A DNA stretch of 64,000 nucleotides from positions 3,216,501-3,280,500 of the forward strand of contig NZ_CP097267.1 in the NCBI RefSeq assembly GCF_028473605.1, written 5' to 3'. The DNA comes from Acidovorax sp. NCPPB 3576 (GTDB lineage Bacteria > Pseudomonadota > Gammaproteobacteria > Burkholderiales > Burkholderiaceae_C). The notes beneath the pieces were generated by a model. The model worked only from the letters and a program-made list of their open reading frames with translations. It was not told the origin of the DNA and searched no databases. Every line of letters starts with the position of its first letter. Position 1 is the first letter of the stretch. Positions 25,136 through 33,182 of this stretch are shown here, in pieces. Both the position numbers and the translations under genes were made by a program.

Positions 25136-25349
25136 TCGCGGGCTCCTGTTGATTTCGTTCCGTTGTGATCTGCGCTCGTTCTGCAGCGCGCCTTTTCATT
25201 TCTGCTGCGAGCAAGTCGGGAAGGTCAGCCAGCACGCCTGCCGACTCCCTGGCGTAGTGGTTGGCCGCCCACCAGGCGTAGTGCTTGTCCACTTCGGCCA
25301 TCCGGATGCAGTGGTCCAGCATCAGCCTTTTGTGTTTGTCGTAATCCAT
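25119..25349 (-). CDS. small phage early protein, unknown function
   Basis: 76 aa (MDYDKHKRLMLDHCIRMAEV), helical and charged, with paired Trp in YAWWAANHYARE. It overlaps the zinc-finger gene by 17 nt, suggesting coupling. The 317 nt upstream (25350-25666) separate it from the primase stop and contain no gene I can support; a 74-codon GTG frame at 25373-25597 has poor codon character. Confidence 0.5.
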   Translation of the reverse strand: MDYDKHKRLMLDHCIRMAEVDKHYAWWAANHYARESAGVLADLPDLLAAEMKRRAAERAQITTERNQQEPANDHCP

Positions 25350-25666
25350 TCATCCCTTACTCCTATGTCTACCTATTCCCTACTGAGGCAAGGCTGAAGA
25401 CCCGGTGGACTGCGCATACCACCCCTTACCCAGGGGAGGCCCTGGGTTCGTGGATATGCGCAAGAGGCAGTGGCAGTTAGCCCAGCGTTCAGCGCCCTGC
25501 GGTAGCCGATGCGCCCCGCAGATAACCCAGACTTACAGCCCCCACATCGGGACCCTGCGCACGCTCTAGGTACTCCACCCACGTTTCGGCTCTGCACACT
25601 CCGGGTAGCCGTTGCTTGGCCCCTGCCCCCGCGTATCGAACCGCTGGCAGAGGTTGCATGGGAGGG

Positions 25667-26608
25667 CTACATGGCCACCTCCTGGGATTGGTGCGTTCGG
25701 ATGCAGCTGAGCCACCTCCGCAGCGCCTGAGAGGTGCGAAACACGCCCTGCGCCTTGTGCATGTCGTTCAAATCGCCAGGGGGCGGCAGGAAGTACGGGA
25801 GGCCGGTGGCCTGCGCCGCCGCCTCGCCAGTCTTCGTTTCGTCGTTGTCAGCCACCACCACGCCTGCGGTGGCCATGCGCTTGAGGTTGCCTGCGCTGAA
25901 GCAGATGTGGATTCGGTAGCGCATGCGCAGCGCGTGCAGGCAGTCGCGCAGACTGAGCCCCGTCGCATAGCCCTCGACCCACCAGTCCAGAGCCCCATGA
26001 CCGGGATTGCTGATGCAGTATTCGGCGCCGCTCGTGCGCTGGCCCTTCAGGTACTTCTTTTCCCCGCAGCGATCGATCATTTGCACGCCCACAAGGCTGC
26101 GGCCCACGCGCATCGGGATGCAAAGAAGGTTCTGCTCCTTGGACGGCCACCACACGGTGCCGGTGGCCTCGGGCCAGCCCTTGGAATGCAGGTAAGCGTG
26201 CTGCTCGTGCTTGCACTGATGCAAGATCCATCCGGCCTTGCGTGCTGCCTGCTCCTGCTCCTGGTCTCGCTGCTGATGCTCCGCGGCCACGCGAGCGTCC
26301 CGGGCCTGCCTCTGGGCCTGTAACTGCGCCTCGGTGGGCGCTGTGTAGGTGCCGTCATCGGTTGGCTTCCAGCCTGCCGCCTGGGCTTCATGGAATAGGG
26401 AGCCAATGGTTACCCCTGAGCCGCGAAAGCTTCGCCAGGACGCGCGGGCGGCGTTGACCTTATAGGAGCCAGAACGCTGGCTCCAGCTGTCCCACAGATC
26501 AAAGCCATGTTCGCCAAGCTCATGCTTGATGGCCATTCCCGCCATGATCCAAACCTCGCGATCATCGTGGTTCAGGTACTGCAATGCGTCGCGGATACGG
26601 TCGGTCAT
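25667..26608 (-). CDS. phage DNA primase with PriCT_2 and Toprim domains
   Basis: 313 aa from ATG 26608 (overlaps the helicase stop as ATGA). Residues ~5-80 (LNHDDREVWIMAGMAIKHEL; GSYKVNAARASWRSF) match PriCT_2. A Gln/Arg-rich linker follows, then a Toprim-type fold: WWVEGYATGLSL holds the Glu motif and VVVADNDETKTG the DxD-like acidic motif. It probably primes phage replication with the adjacent helicase. Confidence 0.82.
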   Translation of the reverse strand: MTDRIRDALQYLNHDDREVWIMAGMAIKHELGEHGFDLWDSWSQRSGSYKVNAARASWRSFRGSGVTIGSLFHEAQAAGWKPTDDGTYTAPTEAQLQAQRQARDARVAAEHQQRDQEQEQAARKAGWILHQCKHEQHAYLHSKGWPEATGTVWWPSKEQNLLCIPMRVGRSLVGVQMIDRCGEKKYLKGQRTSGAEYCISNPGHGALDWWVEGYATGLSLRDCLHALRMRYRIHICFSAGNLKRMATAGVVVADNDETKTGEAAAQATGLPYFLPPPGDLNDMHKAQGVFRTSQALRRWLSCIRTHQSQEVAM

Positions 26609-28110
26609 GCTGCGACAGCCCTCCGCTTCGAATTGCGGATATTGCGGCTCACCAGCCACTTGCGCACCTCCTCACCCATGGGCTCGGGCTCGGGCTTCGG
26701 ACCAGACGGGCCCACGCCGAATTTCTCGATGTATCGGTGGTACGCGCTGCCGGGGTTGTGCCCCTTGTCCAGGGCATTCCACAGCAACTGTGCATAGAAC
26801 GTGCGCTTGTAGTCGGCGCTGTACTTCTCGGCTTTGGCAGGCTTTGTGCCCCCCACTTCGATCAACTCCCCCGCGACGGCCTGCACATCGTTACCGCGCA
26901 CGCGGACGTGCCCGCAATGGGTGCAGGTATCGGTCTTGGGCGGCCACAATGCCGAGCATTTCGGGCACTTCGCGGCCTCCTTCTGCGCGTCGCTGGGCTC
27001 CTTCTTCGGCTTCGTGTCCGTGCCCGGGCCCAGAGCCTCGACGCCGTGGTGGTAGAGCTTGTCCCAGTCGTCTTGGAACCGCAGCCAATTGCCGCTGTTG
27101 TCCTGAATCACACAGAGCGCCTTGCCGTCATGCACGCGCGCGCCGCGGCCCACCATCTGCACATGCTCACTGAAGGACTTCTTCAACGGTCGGGCCAGGA
27201 TGACGTGATCAATGTCCGACTGATCGAAGCCCCGGCTCAGGATGGCGACGCTGATCACGACCTTGATGTCGGTGTCAGGGCGCGCGAAGTCCTCCAGGAC
27301 CTGATCCCGGTAGTCGTCCTCATCGTCCGAGCTGATCTGCACGGCGTTGATGCCCGCATCGTTGAAGCGCTGGGCCAGCTCGGCCCCGTGCTGCACTCCG
27401 CAGCTGAAGCAAATGGTTTTTCGGTACTCGCCGAAGACCTCGTGCGAGATCCGCACATAGTCCGCCACCACGTCGCCGACGATGCGCCGGCCACGTTCTT
27501 CCAACTCGTCTTTCTTCCACTCTCCGGCCACCGTTGGCAAGCCGCTGGTATCCACTTCCCTGGCGACAAAAACGCGGAATGGAACAAGGTGGCCATCTCG
27601 CACGAGGGCGGCCATCGTGGTGACGCTGACCACGTTCGTGAAATGCATGCCGATGGCCGGATGGAATGGCGTCGCAGTTGCTCCCACGATACGCAGGTTC
27701 GGCTGGTTCACCATCATGTTGATGATGCTTTTGCGCAGGCAGGCGTGCAGCTCATCGATGAACACCAGATCCACTTGCGGCAGCGTCTCCATGCGCTCCA
27801 GCGTCTGTGCGCTCGCGATCTGCACCGGAAGGTGCGGGCGGAAGCGCCAGTGCTTTGCCATCAGCACGCCATGGTCGATACCGGCGCGGTCCAGGTGCCT
27901 AGAGAACTGCTCCACCAAGACGCGGCGCTCGCAAACGAACATGATGCGCGTGCGCTTCTCCTGTACGCACTTGATCATGTGCTCCATGATCCGGCTCTTT
28001 CCGGAACCGGTGGGCGCGGCCAGCACCTGGCGCACATGCTTCGCGCGAAAGCCATCGCGCAGACGTTCCACGCTAGCAGACTGGTAGGGACGCAACTGCA
28101 AAGCTTGCAT
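26605..28110 (-). CDS. superfamily 2 DNA helicase
   Basis: 501 aa from ATG 28110, which has AGGAG at a good distance; frames from 28161/28164 are possible. Motif Q-like LRPYQ, Walker A APTGSGKS, Walker B-type VFIDELHA (DELH), motif III VGATATP, and motif VI MVGRGAR. A zinc ribbon (CPKCSALWPP...CTHCGH) lies near residue 395. A DEAD/DEAH-like replicative or remodelling helicase next to the primase. It resembles helicases of other betaproteobacterial phages in layout. Confidence 0.9.
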   Translation of the reverse strand: MQALQLRPYQSASVERLRDGFRAKHVRQVLAAPTGSGKSRIMEHMIKCVQEKRTRIMFVCERRVLVEQFSRHLDRAGIDHGVLMAKHWRFRPHLPVQIASAQTLERMETLPQVDLVFIDELHACLRKSIINMMVNQPNLRIVGATATPFHPAIGMHFTNVVSVTTMAALVRDGHLVPFRVFVAREVDTSGLPTVAGEWKKDELEERGRRIVGDVVADYVRISHEVFGEYRKTICFSCGVQHGAELAQRFNDAGINAVQISSDDEDDYRDQVLEDFARPDTDIKVVISVAILSRGFDQSDIDHVILARPLKKSFSEHVQMVGRGARVHDGKALCVIQDNSGNWLRFQDDWDKLYHHGVEALGPGTDTKPKKEPSDAQKEAAKCPKCSALWPPKTDTCTHCGHVRVRGNDVQAVAGELIEVGGTKPAKAEKYSADYKRTFYAQLLWNALDKGHNPGSAYHRYIEKFGVGPSGPKPEPEPMGEEVRKWLVSRNIRNSKRRAVAA

Positions 28111-28160
28111 AGGGGACTCCTGACGGTCACCATCAAGGGCCGGTGACGTGGCCTGATTCA

Positions 28161-29054
28161 TCACGCTGCAACCGCCTTCATGCGGTCGATTTCGCGGCGC
28201 TGGGAGGCCAACTGCTGCTTCAAATGCGTGTTCTCCTGCATGAGGAAATCCCGGCTGCTGGTGACAGTGCGCAGCTGGGCGGTCAGTCCCTTGACCTCGC
28301 CTTGCAGGTGCTCGATCAACTCAGCTGCCTGATTGCGGTCCTCATCAAGGACGTCGCCCAGGTTGGCCAGCGACAGTGCCGCTTGCAGGTCGGCGATCTG
28401 ATCGCGCGCAGCATCGAGTTCGGTGTACTCGGGTGCAGTGGCCTCCGGTTGTGCCGCGGACGCGCTGACTGGTGCGGGTGCGGGTGCTGGAGCTGGGCGA
28501 GGCCTGGGAGCCGGTTGACTGATTGCTGCGACTTGCTCGTCCTTCGGTAACTTGGCAATGGCGGAGGCCTTGACCAGACCGATCTCGCCGCCAACAACGG
28601 CTTCAACCACCGCAGGAACCGCATCCTTCATCACCGTGTTGGCCTGCCTCAGCGAACGCACGCTGACGCCCGCCTGCTCCGCAACTGCGCTTTGCTTTAA
28701 TTCGGCACTCAGTGCCGAATTTCCTGAGGGCCGCCCGACAGCCTTCCACTCATAGACCGAGGCGGCTGCCATGGCCATCTGAGCGACAGTGACATGCCGG
28801 CGCGCCTTGTTCTGCGCGAGGACGAACGAGCGCGGGTCTATCCAGGACTCCAACTCACGCGTCGGGCAATCCAGATCAAGTTCGATCGCAGCGCGGTATC
28901 GGTTCCAGCCATCCAGCACTTGACCTTGGTAGATCGTGATGGCGTTCTGCACGCCCAGGTCGGTGATGCTGTCCACGAGGGTCTGGTACTCGTCGGCCGT
29001 CAGTGGAGGAAAGGCAGCCGAAAGGGGGTGCTGCTGCAGGGAGGAATCAATCAC
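28161..29054 (-). CDS. ParB/sulfiredoxin-domain protein
   Basis: 297 aa from GTG 29054 (GGAGA upstream). Residues ~10-75 hold the ParB N-terminal pattern (PPLTADEYQTLVDSITDLGV; QVLDGWNRYRAA), then an HTH region (KQSAVAEQAGVSVRSLRQAN), a Pro/Ala linker and a C-terminal coiled coil. Known ParB-like proteins act in partition or as transcription regulators. No ParA neighbour is seen, so a regulatory or replication role is as likely. A perfect palindrome lies inside the gene (28699-28721). Confidence 0.8.
   Translation of the reverse strand: MIDSSLQQHPLSAAFPPLTADEYQTLVDSITDLGVQNAITIYQGQVLDGWNRYRAAIELDLDCPTRELESWIDPRSFVLAQNKARRHVTVAQMAMAAASVYEWKAVGRPSGNSALSAELKQSAVAEQAGVSVRSLRQANTVMKDAVPAVVEAVVGGEIGLVKASAIAKLPKDEQVAAISQPAPRPRPAPAPAPAPVSASAAQPEATAPEYTELDAARDQIADLQAALSLANLGDVLDEDRNQAAELIEHLQGEVKGLTAQLRTVTSSRDFLMQENTHLKQQLASQRREIDRMKAVAA
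28699..28721. promoter_or_regulatory. perfect palindrome inside the parB-like gene
   Basis: AATTCGGCACT and AGTGCCGAATT are exact reverse complements around one central C: 11-bp arms. Could be an operator, a parS-like site for the encoded protein, or an mRNA hairpin; it also codes for protein, so chance is possible. Confidence 0.5.
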
Positions 29055-29181
29055 GGGCAATCTCCGCTTCTTCGTATTCGCGCACCCACAGCGCCATGGA
29101 CAGGGATCGGAAATGCATGGCAAGCACTGCCAGCGTCCAGGCGCGTGACAGCGAACGGGTGAAGGTGGTCAGGATCTGCAT
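29047..29181 (-). CDS. very small protein, unknown function
   Basis: 44 aa from ATG 29181 (MQILTTFTRSLSRAWTLAVL), hydrophobic centre and acidic end (EYEEAEIARD). It fills the gap between the CII-like gene and the ParB-like GTG start, overlapping the latter by 8 nt. No clear ribosome site. Weakly supported. Confidence 0.4.
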   Translation of the reverse strand: MQILTTFTRSLSRAWTLAVLAMHFRSLSMALWVREYEEAEIARD

Positions 29182-29188
29182 GGCCGAG

Positions 29189-29782
29189 TCACTCGCTGAC
29201 CAATTGATCTGTCCGCATGCTCTCGGTCGGCTGACCTCCAACCTTTGCGAATGGCGAGGCCGCTTGGCGCTCCATACGATCAAGGACAGGTAGATTCACG
29301 TGCGAGCGCTCGCTCTTTGGCTTGCCCTGCGCATTGACCGCCTGGGCAGCGCGTCGCAGTCTGCGAAGAACCTCTTCGGCCTCCGCAATCTCCTGCTCGA
29401 TGCACGCCAATTCGTTGTCCGAGATCACTCCATCGCTCAGTGCTTCGATCACGATGCTGGTGACATCAGATGTCTCGCGCATCAGCCGGGATACCTTGCG
29501 CATCGGGTCGATGGAAGGTTTTGGCTCGGCCTCGTCGTCGGGGACAAAACGCCCCCCGCACTCCTGGGCCACGAACGAGGCGTAATCGAAGCAGTGCGGC
29601 GTCTTCGTCTCGACGCAAAGCCGCGCGATCGCCAACGCATCCATGGCACCCAGCTTGTGGGTCGCCGAGCCGGCAAGCTCTTTGCGCAAAACCTCGTCGG
29701 TCTTCCCAAGGCGCAGGGAGATGACTGCACGGCCACCGGGGAAGGAGTCAGCGCCACGGCGCAAGGAGTCGTGCAAGCTCAT
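29189..29782 (-). CDS. CII-like phage regulator (Phage_CP76 family)
   Basis: 197 aa from ATG 29782 (GGGAGCC upstream; overlaps the previous stop as ATGA). MSLHDSLRRGADSFPGGRAV, then SLRLGKTDEVLRKEL and THKLGAMDALAIARL, follow the CP76/CII regulator pattern (FPGG..L...LG....LR..L....H). Probably controls lysogeny or replication timing. A C-terminal coil (EIAEAEEVLRRLRR) may form oligomers. Confidence 0.72.
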   Translation of the reverse strand: MSLHDSLRRGADSFPGGRAVISLRLGKTDEVLRKELAGSATHKLGAMDALAIARLCVETKTPHCFDYASFVAQECGGRFVPDDEAEPKPSIDPMRKVSRLMRETSDVTSIVIEALSDGVISDNELACIEQEIAEAEEVLRRLRRAAQAVNAQGKPKSERSHVNLPVLDRMERQAASPFAKVGGQPTESMRTDQLVSE

Positions 29783-30096
29783 GTCCGGCTCCCGGAAACT
29801 TGGACGTGGACGGGACTTCTGGACAGCGCGACCATTGCGACCATGAGAACTACTTGCACTGCCCCTTTGAAGCCGGCCGCGACCCGCCCCTTCCACGCCA
29901 GCACGCGCACTGCGGTATCGGAAAACACCGACCCGCATACCGGCGAACGCACACAAACGTTTCTCACGTCCAGAGTGGCGCTGAGGTGGGAAAGCGGAGA
30001 ACTGCGAATCAGTGGCGTTGCGACGCGGCTCGTCATGCCAGCTGTCGATCGCACGCGTCGGCCAGTGGGGCGGGGGCGGAGTTCCTTTTGAGTCAT
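29779..30096 (-). CDS. basic phage protein, unknown function
   Basis: 105 aa, basic N-terminal half and a hydrophobic stretch near residues 78-93 (GAVQVVLMVAMVALS). It starts 3 nt after the Cro-like stop and ends with an ATGA overlap to the CII-like gene, so translation is coupled. No family recognised. Confidence 0.5.
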   Translation of the reverse strand: MTQKELRPRPTGRRVRSTAGMTSRVATPLIRSSPLSHLSATLDVRNVCVRSPVCGSVFSDTAVRVLAWKGRVAAGFKGAVQVVLMVAMVALSRSPVHVQVSGSRT

Positions 30097-30099
30097 CTT

Positions 30100-30327
30100 T
30101 CAGACCTTGGCCGTGGGTTCCGGCAACTTCGCGTCTTCGTAGATGTGCTCGAAGGTGATCGGCAACCCTTGGGACTTACAGAACGCGATCAGCTTCCGCG
30201 CCATCGCCGGCGGCACCGTCTGCCCGTTTTCGTAGTGCCCGACGTTTCCCTGAGTGCAACCGATGCCATCGGCTACGACCCGCTGGGTGATGCCGAGCCG
30301 CTGTCTGATGATTCGGAGGTTTTGCAT
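30100..30327 (-). CDS. Cro-like helix-turn-helix repressor
   Basis: 75 aa. HTH_3 pattern: MQNLRIIRQRLGITQRVVAD, then GCTQGNVGHYENG in the recognition helix. It is divergent from the CI gene across 81 nt holding four TAGCGCC-type motifs. It should repress cI and its own operon during lytic growth. A TTGCGC-N17-TAGGAT promoter on the minus strand would start transcription close to the ATG. Confidence 0.85.
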   Translation of the reverse strand: MQNLRIIRQRLGITQRVVADGIGCTQGNVGHYENGQTVPPAMARKLIAFCKSQGLPITFEHIYEDAKLPEPTAKV

Positions 30328-30394
30328 AGCGCCATCCTAGCGCCTCTATGTGGATTGCGCAATATCGCCAATAGTTTGTTAGTACAGCAGCGCC
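30327..30394. promoter_or_regulatory. cro/cI operator region with four TAGCGCC-type motifs
   Basis: Same-direction motifs: TAGCGCC 30327-30333, TAGCGCC 30338-30344, TATCGCC 30363-30369, CAGCGCC 30388-30394; start spacings 11, 25 and 25 bp. They overlap candidate promoters: minus TTGCGC/TAGGAT for cro, plus TTGTTA/TAATAA for cI. Likely CI and Cro binding sites. Confidence 0.65.
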
Positions 30395-30408
30395 ACTAAT
30401 AATCGGGC

Positions 30409-31170
30409 ATGGCAGAAAACAAACGTTCGAAGATGACCGCGGAGCTTCTTGAAGAGGCTGCTCGGCTGAAAGCCCTCTGGGATGATGGTCGTCCCCATAG
30501 AACCCAGGCTGTGTTCGGCGAGGTGTATGGGCTCGGCAACCAAGCCAATGTTGGCCACTACCTCAATGGGCGCAGTCCTTTAAACCCAAAAGCCGCCGCA
30601 GCATTCGCAGCGGAACTAGGATGCAGCGTTTCGGACTTCAGTCCTCGTGTAGCGAAGGAATTGGACCGACTCGCGAGCCCGCAGGCCCATGCAATTGAGG
30701 TGTCAGGAGAGCGCGGCGGATTGCAAGATGTCGTGATCGCGCAGTACGACACCGGCGGTGCGATGGGCCATGGGTTCAACCTGACCGACCACCCACCCGG
30801 GATGATTAAGAGTTGGCGGGTTGACCACGATTGGCTACGCTTCAATGTGCCCACACACACTGGAGTGAAGAACTTGGCCATCGTCACTGGGTTCGGGCCA
30901 TCTATGCGTCCCATGTTCAATCCAGGAGACCCGCTGCTCGTGGATACCGGGGTGAAGGTCATCGATCACGAAGGCGTGTACTTCTTCCGCGTGGGCGATG
31001 AGGGCTACATCAAACTGGTCCAGCGAGTGCCGGAGTTCGATGGCCCCGGAGTGATCCTGCGGGTGATCTCGAAAAACCCGGACTTCCCGCCCTACGATCT
31101 GTCGCCAAAGAATCCGCACTTTGAGGTGCTGGGGAAAGTGCTCACTGTTTGGCGCAGTGAGCAGTTCTAG
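30409..31170 (+). CDS. cI: CI-type phage repressor with S24 autopeptidase domain
   Basis: 253 aa. N-terminal HTH (residues ~10-75: RTQAVFGEVYGLGNQANVGH YLNG region) and C-terminal LexA/CI-like S24 domain with Ser165 in GFGPSMRPM and Lys202 in GYIKLVQR. It maintains lysogeny and should self-cleave on RecA activation. The usual Ala-Gly cleavage dipeptide is not obvious; TGGAMGHG (residues 115-122) may be the linker. No Shine-Dalgarno precedes ATG 30409, and a -10-like TAATAA ends 7 nt before it, so the mRNA may be leaderless, as for lambda PRM. Confidence 0.92.
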   Translation: MAENKRSKMTAELLEEAARLKALWDDGRPHRTQAVFGEVYGLGNQANVGHYLNGRSPLNPKAAAAFAAELGCSVSDFSPRVAKELDRLASPQAHAIEVSGERGGLQDVVIAQYDTGGAMGHGFNLTDHPPGMIKSWRVDHDWLRFNVPTHTGVKNLAIVTGFGPSMRPMFNPGDPLLVDTGVKVIDHEGVYFFRVGDEGYIKLVQRVPEFDGPGVILRVISKNPDFPPYDLSPKNPHFEVLGKVLTVWRSEQF

Positions 31171-31277
31171 AAGCGCGGGACCTTAGGCATGGAGCAATCC
31201 GCCCCTTGCCTCGGGCATACCCGCAAGCATGGCGAAAGGCTGACGCCGTAACATCCCGTCACAACAAGGAGGATGGG

Positions 31278-31619
31278 ATGAAACGCTATCTGGTTTTAGC
31301 TGCTCTTGCGGCTTCGACGTTCGCTCAGGCTGCAGTGCCGCCGATCTTGGCCGAGGCGTGCAATCTCTTTCCTCAGGCGGCCAAGCGTGCCCAGTGTCTA
31401 CAAGCGGCTGACCAGCAGCCTGGTGGAATGGCGGGCTCCAGCCAGCAACGCAGCCTTGCATCACAGACGCCCTCGAAGGCGGGTTCCACGCAGTCTTCAC
31501 TGGCCGCGAAGCAATCAAAAGCCCGTACCGGCGCTGGAGGCAGCACCTGTTACACAGGCCCACGAGGTGGCACGTACACAATCACGCCAAGCGGGCGGAA
31601 GAACTACAACGGGTGCTAG
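31278..31619 (+). CDS. small exported protein with GPRGGxYxI motif
   Basis: 113 aa from ATG 31278 with AAGGAGG upstream. Signal peptide MKRYLVLAALAASTFAQAA, a Ser/Gln/Ala-rich middle, and C-terminal CYTGPRGGTYTITPSGRKNY, resembling the short PBCV-type basic adaptor motif found in exported phage and bacterial proteins. Directly downstream of cI, where lysogenic-conversion genes are common. Role unknown. Confidence 0.65.
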   Translation: MKRYLVLAALAASTFAQAAVPPILAEACNLFPQAAKRAQCLQAADQQPGGMAGSSQQRSLASQTPSKAGSTQSSLAAKQSKARTGAGGSTCYTGPRGGTYTITPSGRKNYNGC

Positions 31620-31651
31620 GTCTGGGAAAGAATCAACAAAAGGAGAGAGGG

Positions 31652-31861
31652 ATGGACGACTTTGTAAGGACGTGCCGGTATGGGCACGGACCCCTTGAAA
31701 AAGAGGCTGACGTTTGGCGGCTTCCGTGTTTCCAATTGGATGAGGACATAGAGGACAGGGACCCATTCGAAATGCCGGATGACGTTGTCTACACAGTTCG
31801 CCTCTGGCGGTGCTTGAAGTGCGGCTATGTCGAGATGACCGATGCAGATTGGACAAAGTGA
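31652..31861 (+). CDS. small zinc-ribbon-like protein
   Basis: 69 aa from ATG 31652 (GGAGAGAGG upstream). The sequence starts MDDFVRTCRYGHGPLEKEAD and ends LWRCLKCGYVEMTDADWTK, with cysteine pairs that could form a zinc ribbon. Stop overlaps the next ATG (TGATG). Function unknown. Confidence 0.6.
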   Translation: MDDFVRTCRYGHGPLEKEADVWRLPCFQLDEDIEDRDPFEMPDDVVYTVRLWRCLKCGYVEMTDADWTK

Positions 31862-32247
31862 TGGGTGTTCACAAATTCCCTATTGATAGACCGGACTCAG
31901 GAAACGATGAGCCGCCGCATAATGCGGGCATGGAAGACCGCGTGAAGACCCTTGAGCAGTTCGCCTTCGAAGCGAATGGCCGACTTGCGCGCATCGAGAC
32001 CACCCTGGACCATGTGAACAAGGAGGTCAGCCAGTTCAAATGGTGGGTAGCTGGGTCTGCCGTCGCCATCATCTTGTCCATGATCGCCGCAGTGCTCGGC
32101 ACCGGCGTGGCAATCCAGCAGATGACCGTGGCGACTTTCCAAGGGGCCGCGCAGGTCGCAAAGGAATCTGCCCCTGTTGCAGCGCCTCAGCAGCCCATCA
32201 TCATCAACGTGCCGGCCGCCGCTACGCCCGCGCAGCCTGCAAAGTAA
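31861..32247 (+). CDS. small membrane protein with coiled coil
   Basis: 128 aa from ATG 31861. A coiled coil (~25-60, VKTLEQFAFEANGRLARIET) precedes one membrane helix (~62-85, VAGSAVAIILSMIAAVLGTG), then an Ala/Pro/Gln-rich tail. The coil-helix layout resembles XhlA/haemolysin-like and phage-encoded membrane proteins. Translationally coupled to the zinc-ribbon gene. Confidence 0.6.
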   Translation: MGVHKFPIDRPDSGNDEPPHNAGMEDRVKTLEQFAFEANGRLARIETTLDHVNKEVSQFKWWVAGSAVAIILSMIAAVLGTGVAIQQMTVATFQGAAQVAKESAPVAAPQQPIIINVPAAATPAQPAK

Positions 32248-32250
32248 CAA

Positions 32251-32280
32251 TGTCATCCGGGTTCTAATCCCCGGATGACA
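32251..32280 (+). promoter_or_regulatory. perfect 11-bp hairpin over the nuclease start region
   Basis: TGTCATCCGGG (32251-32261) pairs with CCCGGATGACA (32270-32280) around an 8-nt loop. The right arm contains the ATG (32275) of the broken nuclease. No T run, so it may be a translation-blocking or mRNA-end structure. Confidence 0.55.
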
Positions 32281-33044
32281 TCGAAGCGTAAGAAGAAGCC
32301 GGCCCAAGCGTCGGCAGCAACCCTGATCCATCGCACCTCCGGCAAGGCCCGGCGTCTCCTGATTTCCCTCTTCACGTCTGCCGTGGTCGGCCTGCAGGTC
32401 ACCAGCTGCGGCGTGGCGCCCGGCGTGGGGCCCGCCCAGGCCCGGCCACCCTCCTCTACCTTAGGCACTGGGTTTGCCTCATGCCCCCAGCACTTCGCCG
32501 GCGGCGTGCCGCCCGTTACGCCAGCAGCGCCCAAGCTGCGCGAGCTGTGCTTCGACGCGTTTGCCATCTTGCATTCGGGCAACACGAAGACCCCGGTGTA
32601 TGTGGCGCAGCGGCTCAACCGCCAGATCCTGCAAGCTACAAAGGGTCGGGCTACTCCCGCGGCCACATGGCCCCAGCTGGCGACATGGGCACGCCGGAGG
32701 CAATGGCCCAGTCGTTCAGCCTGGCCAACATGGTGCCCCAGGACCGCGCGCAGAACAGCGGGCCCTGGGCAAAGATTGAAGAGGACACCAGGCGCTATGT
32801 GATGCGGGCACGGGGCGACGTGTACGTGATCACGGGGCCCGTGTTCGAGGCAGGCGCGCAGCGGATCGGCCCAGGCGGCGTGGCCGTGCCGTCGCATATT
32901 TTCAAACTCGTGTTCGACCCATCAACGGGCAAGTCTTGGGCGCACTGGCAAGAGAACAATTCAAGCGCCACTGTCGGGCGGCCGATTTCATTGGAGGAGG
33001 TGACTCGACGGACAGGCTTGGGTTTCGCACAGCATTCTGATTGA
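32275..33044 (+). pseudogene. DNA/RNA non-specific endonuclease (NUC1), frameshifted with internal deletion
   Basis: The first frame (32275 to about 32640) gives a basic start, a signal/lipobox-like QVTSC and the family N-terminus (CPQHFAGGVPPV; LRELCFDAFAILHSGNTKTP; VAQRLNRQIL). The second frame to 33044 continues SYKGSGYSRGHMAPAGDMG, ENNSS and the C-terminal half. About 25-30 residues between the parts are missing, and the usual DRGH motif reads SRGH. A periplasmic nuclease that no longer makes a full protein, as far as I can tell. Confidence 0.7.
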
Positions 33045-33182
33045 TGGCCTGCCACTCACTACTCACCGTTACACGTCGCACCCAATAGACACACAAACGT
33101 TCATGTGCCAAGATTCCGACAGGCGGCACACGGAGAGGCAGGAGGTGGCCGCCTAAAATCCAATTAAATCAAGGACTTAGGC

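Noticed and set aside
25373..25597. 74-codon minus-strand GTG frame in the early-operon gap
   Set aside because: Arg/Gly/Cys-rich, no convincing start; likely chance.
26584..28146. 520-codon plus-strand frame over the helicase
   Set aside because: Antisense shadow; motif-complete helicase on the other strand.
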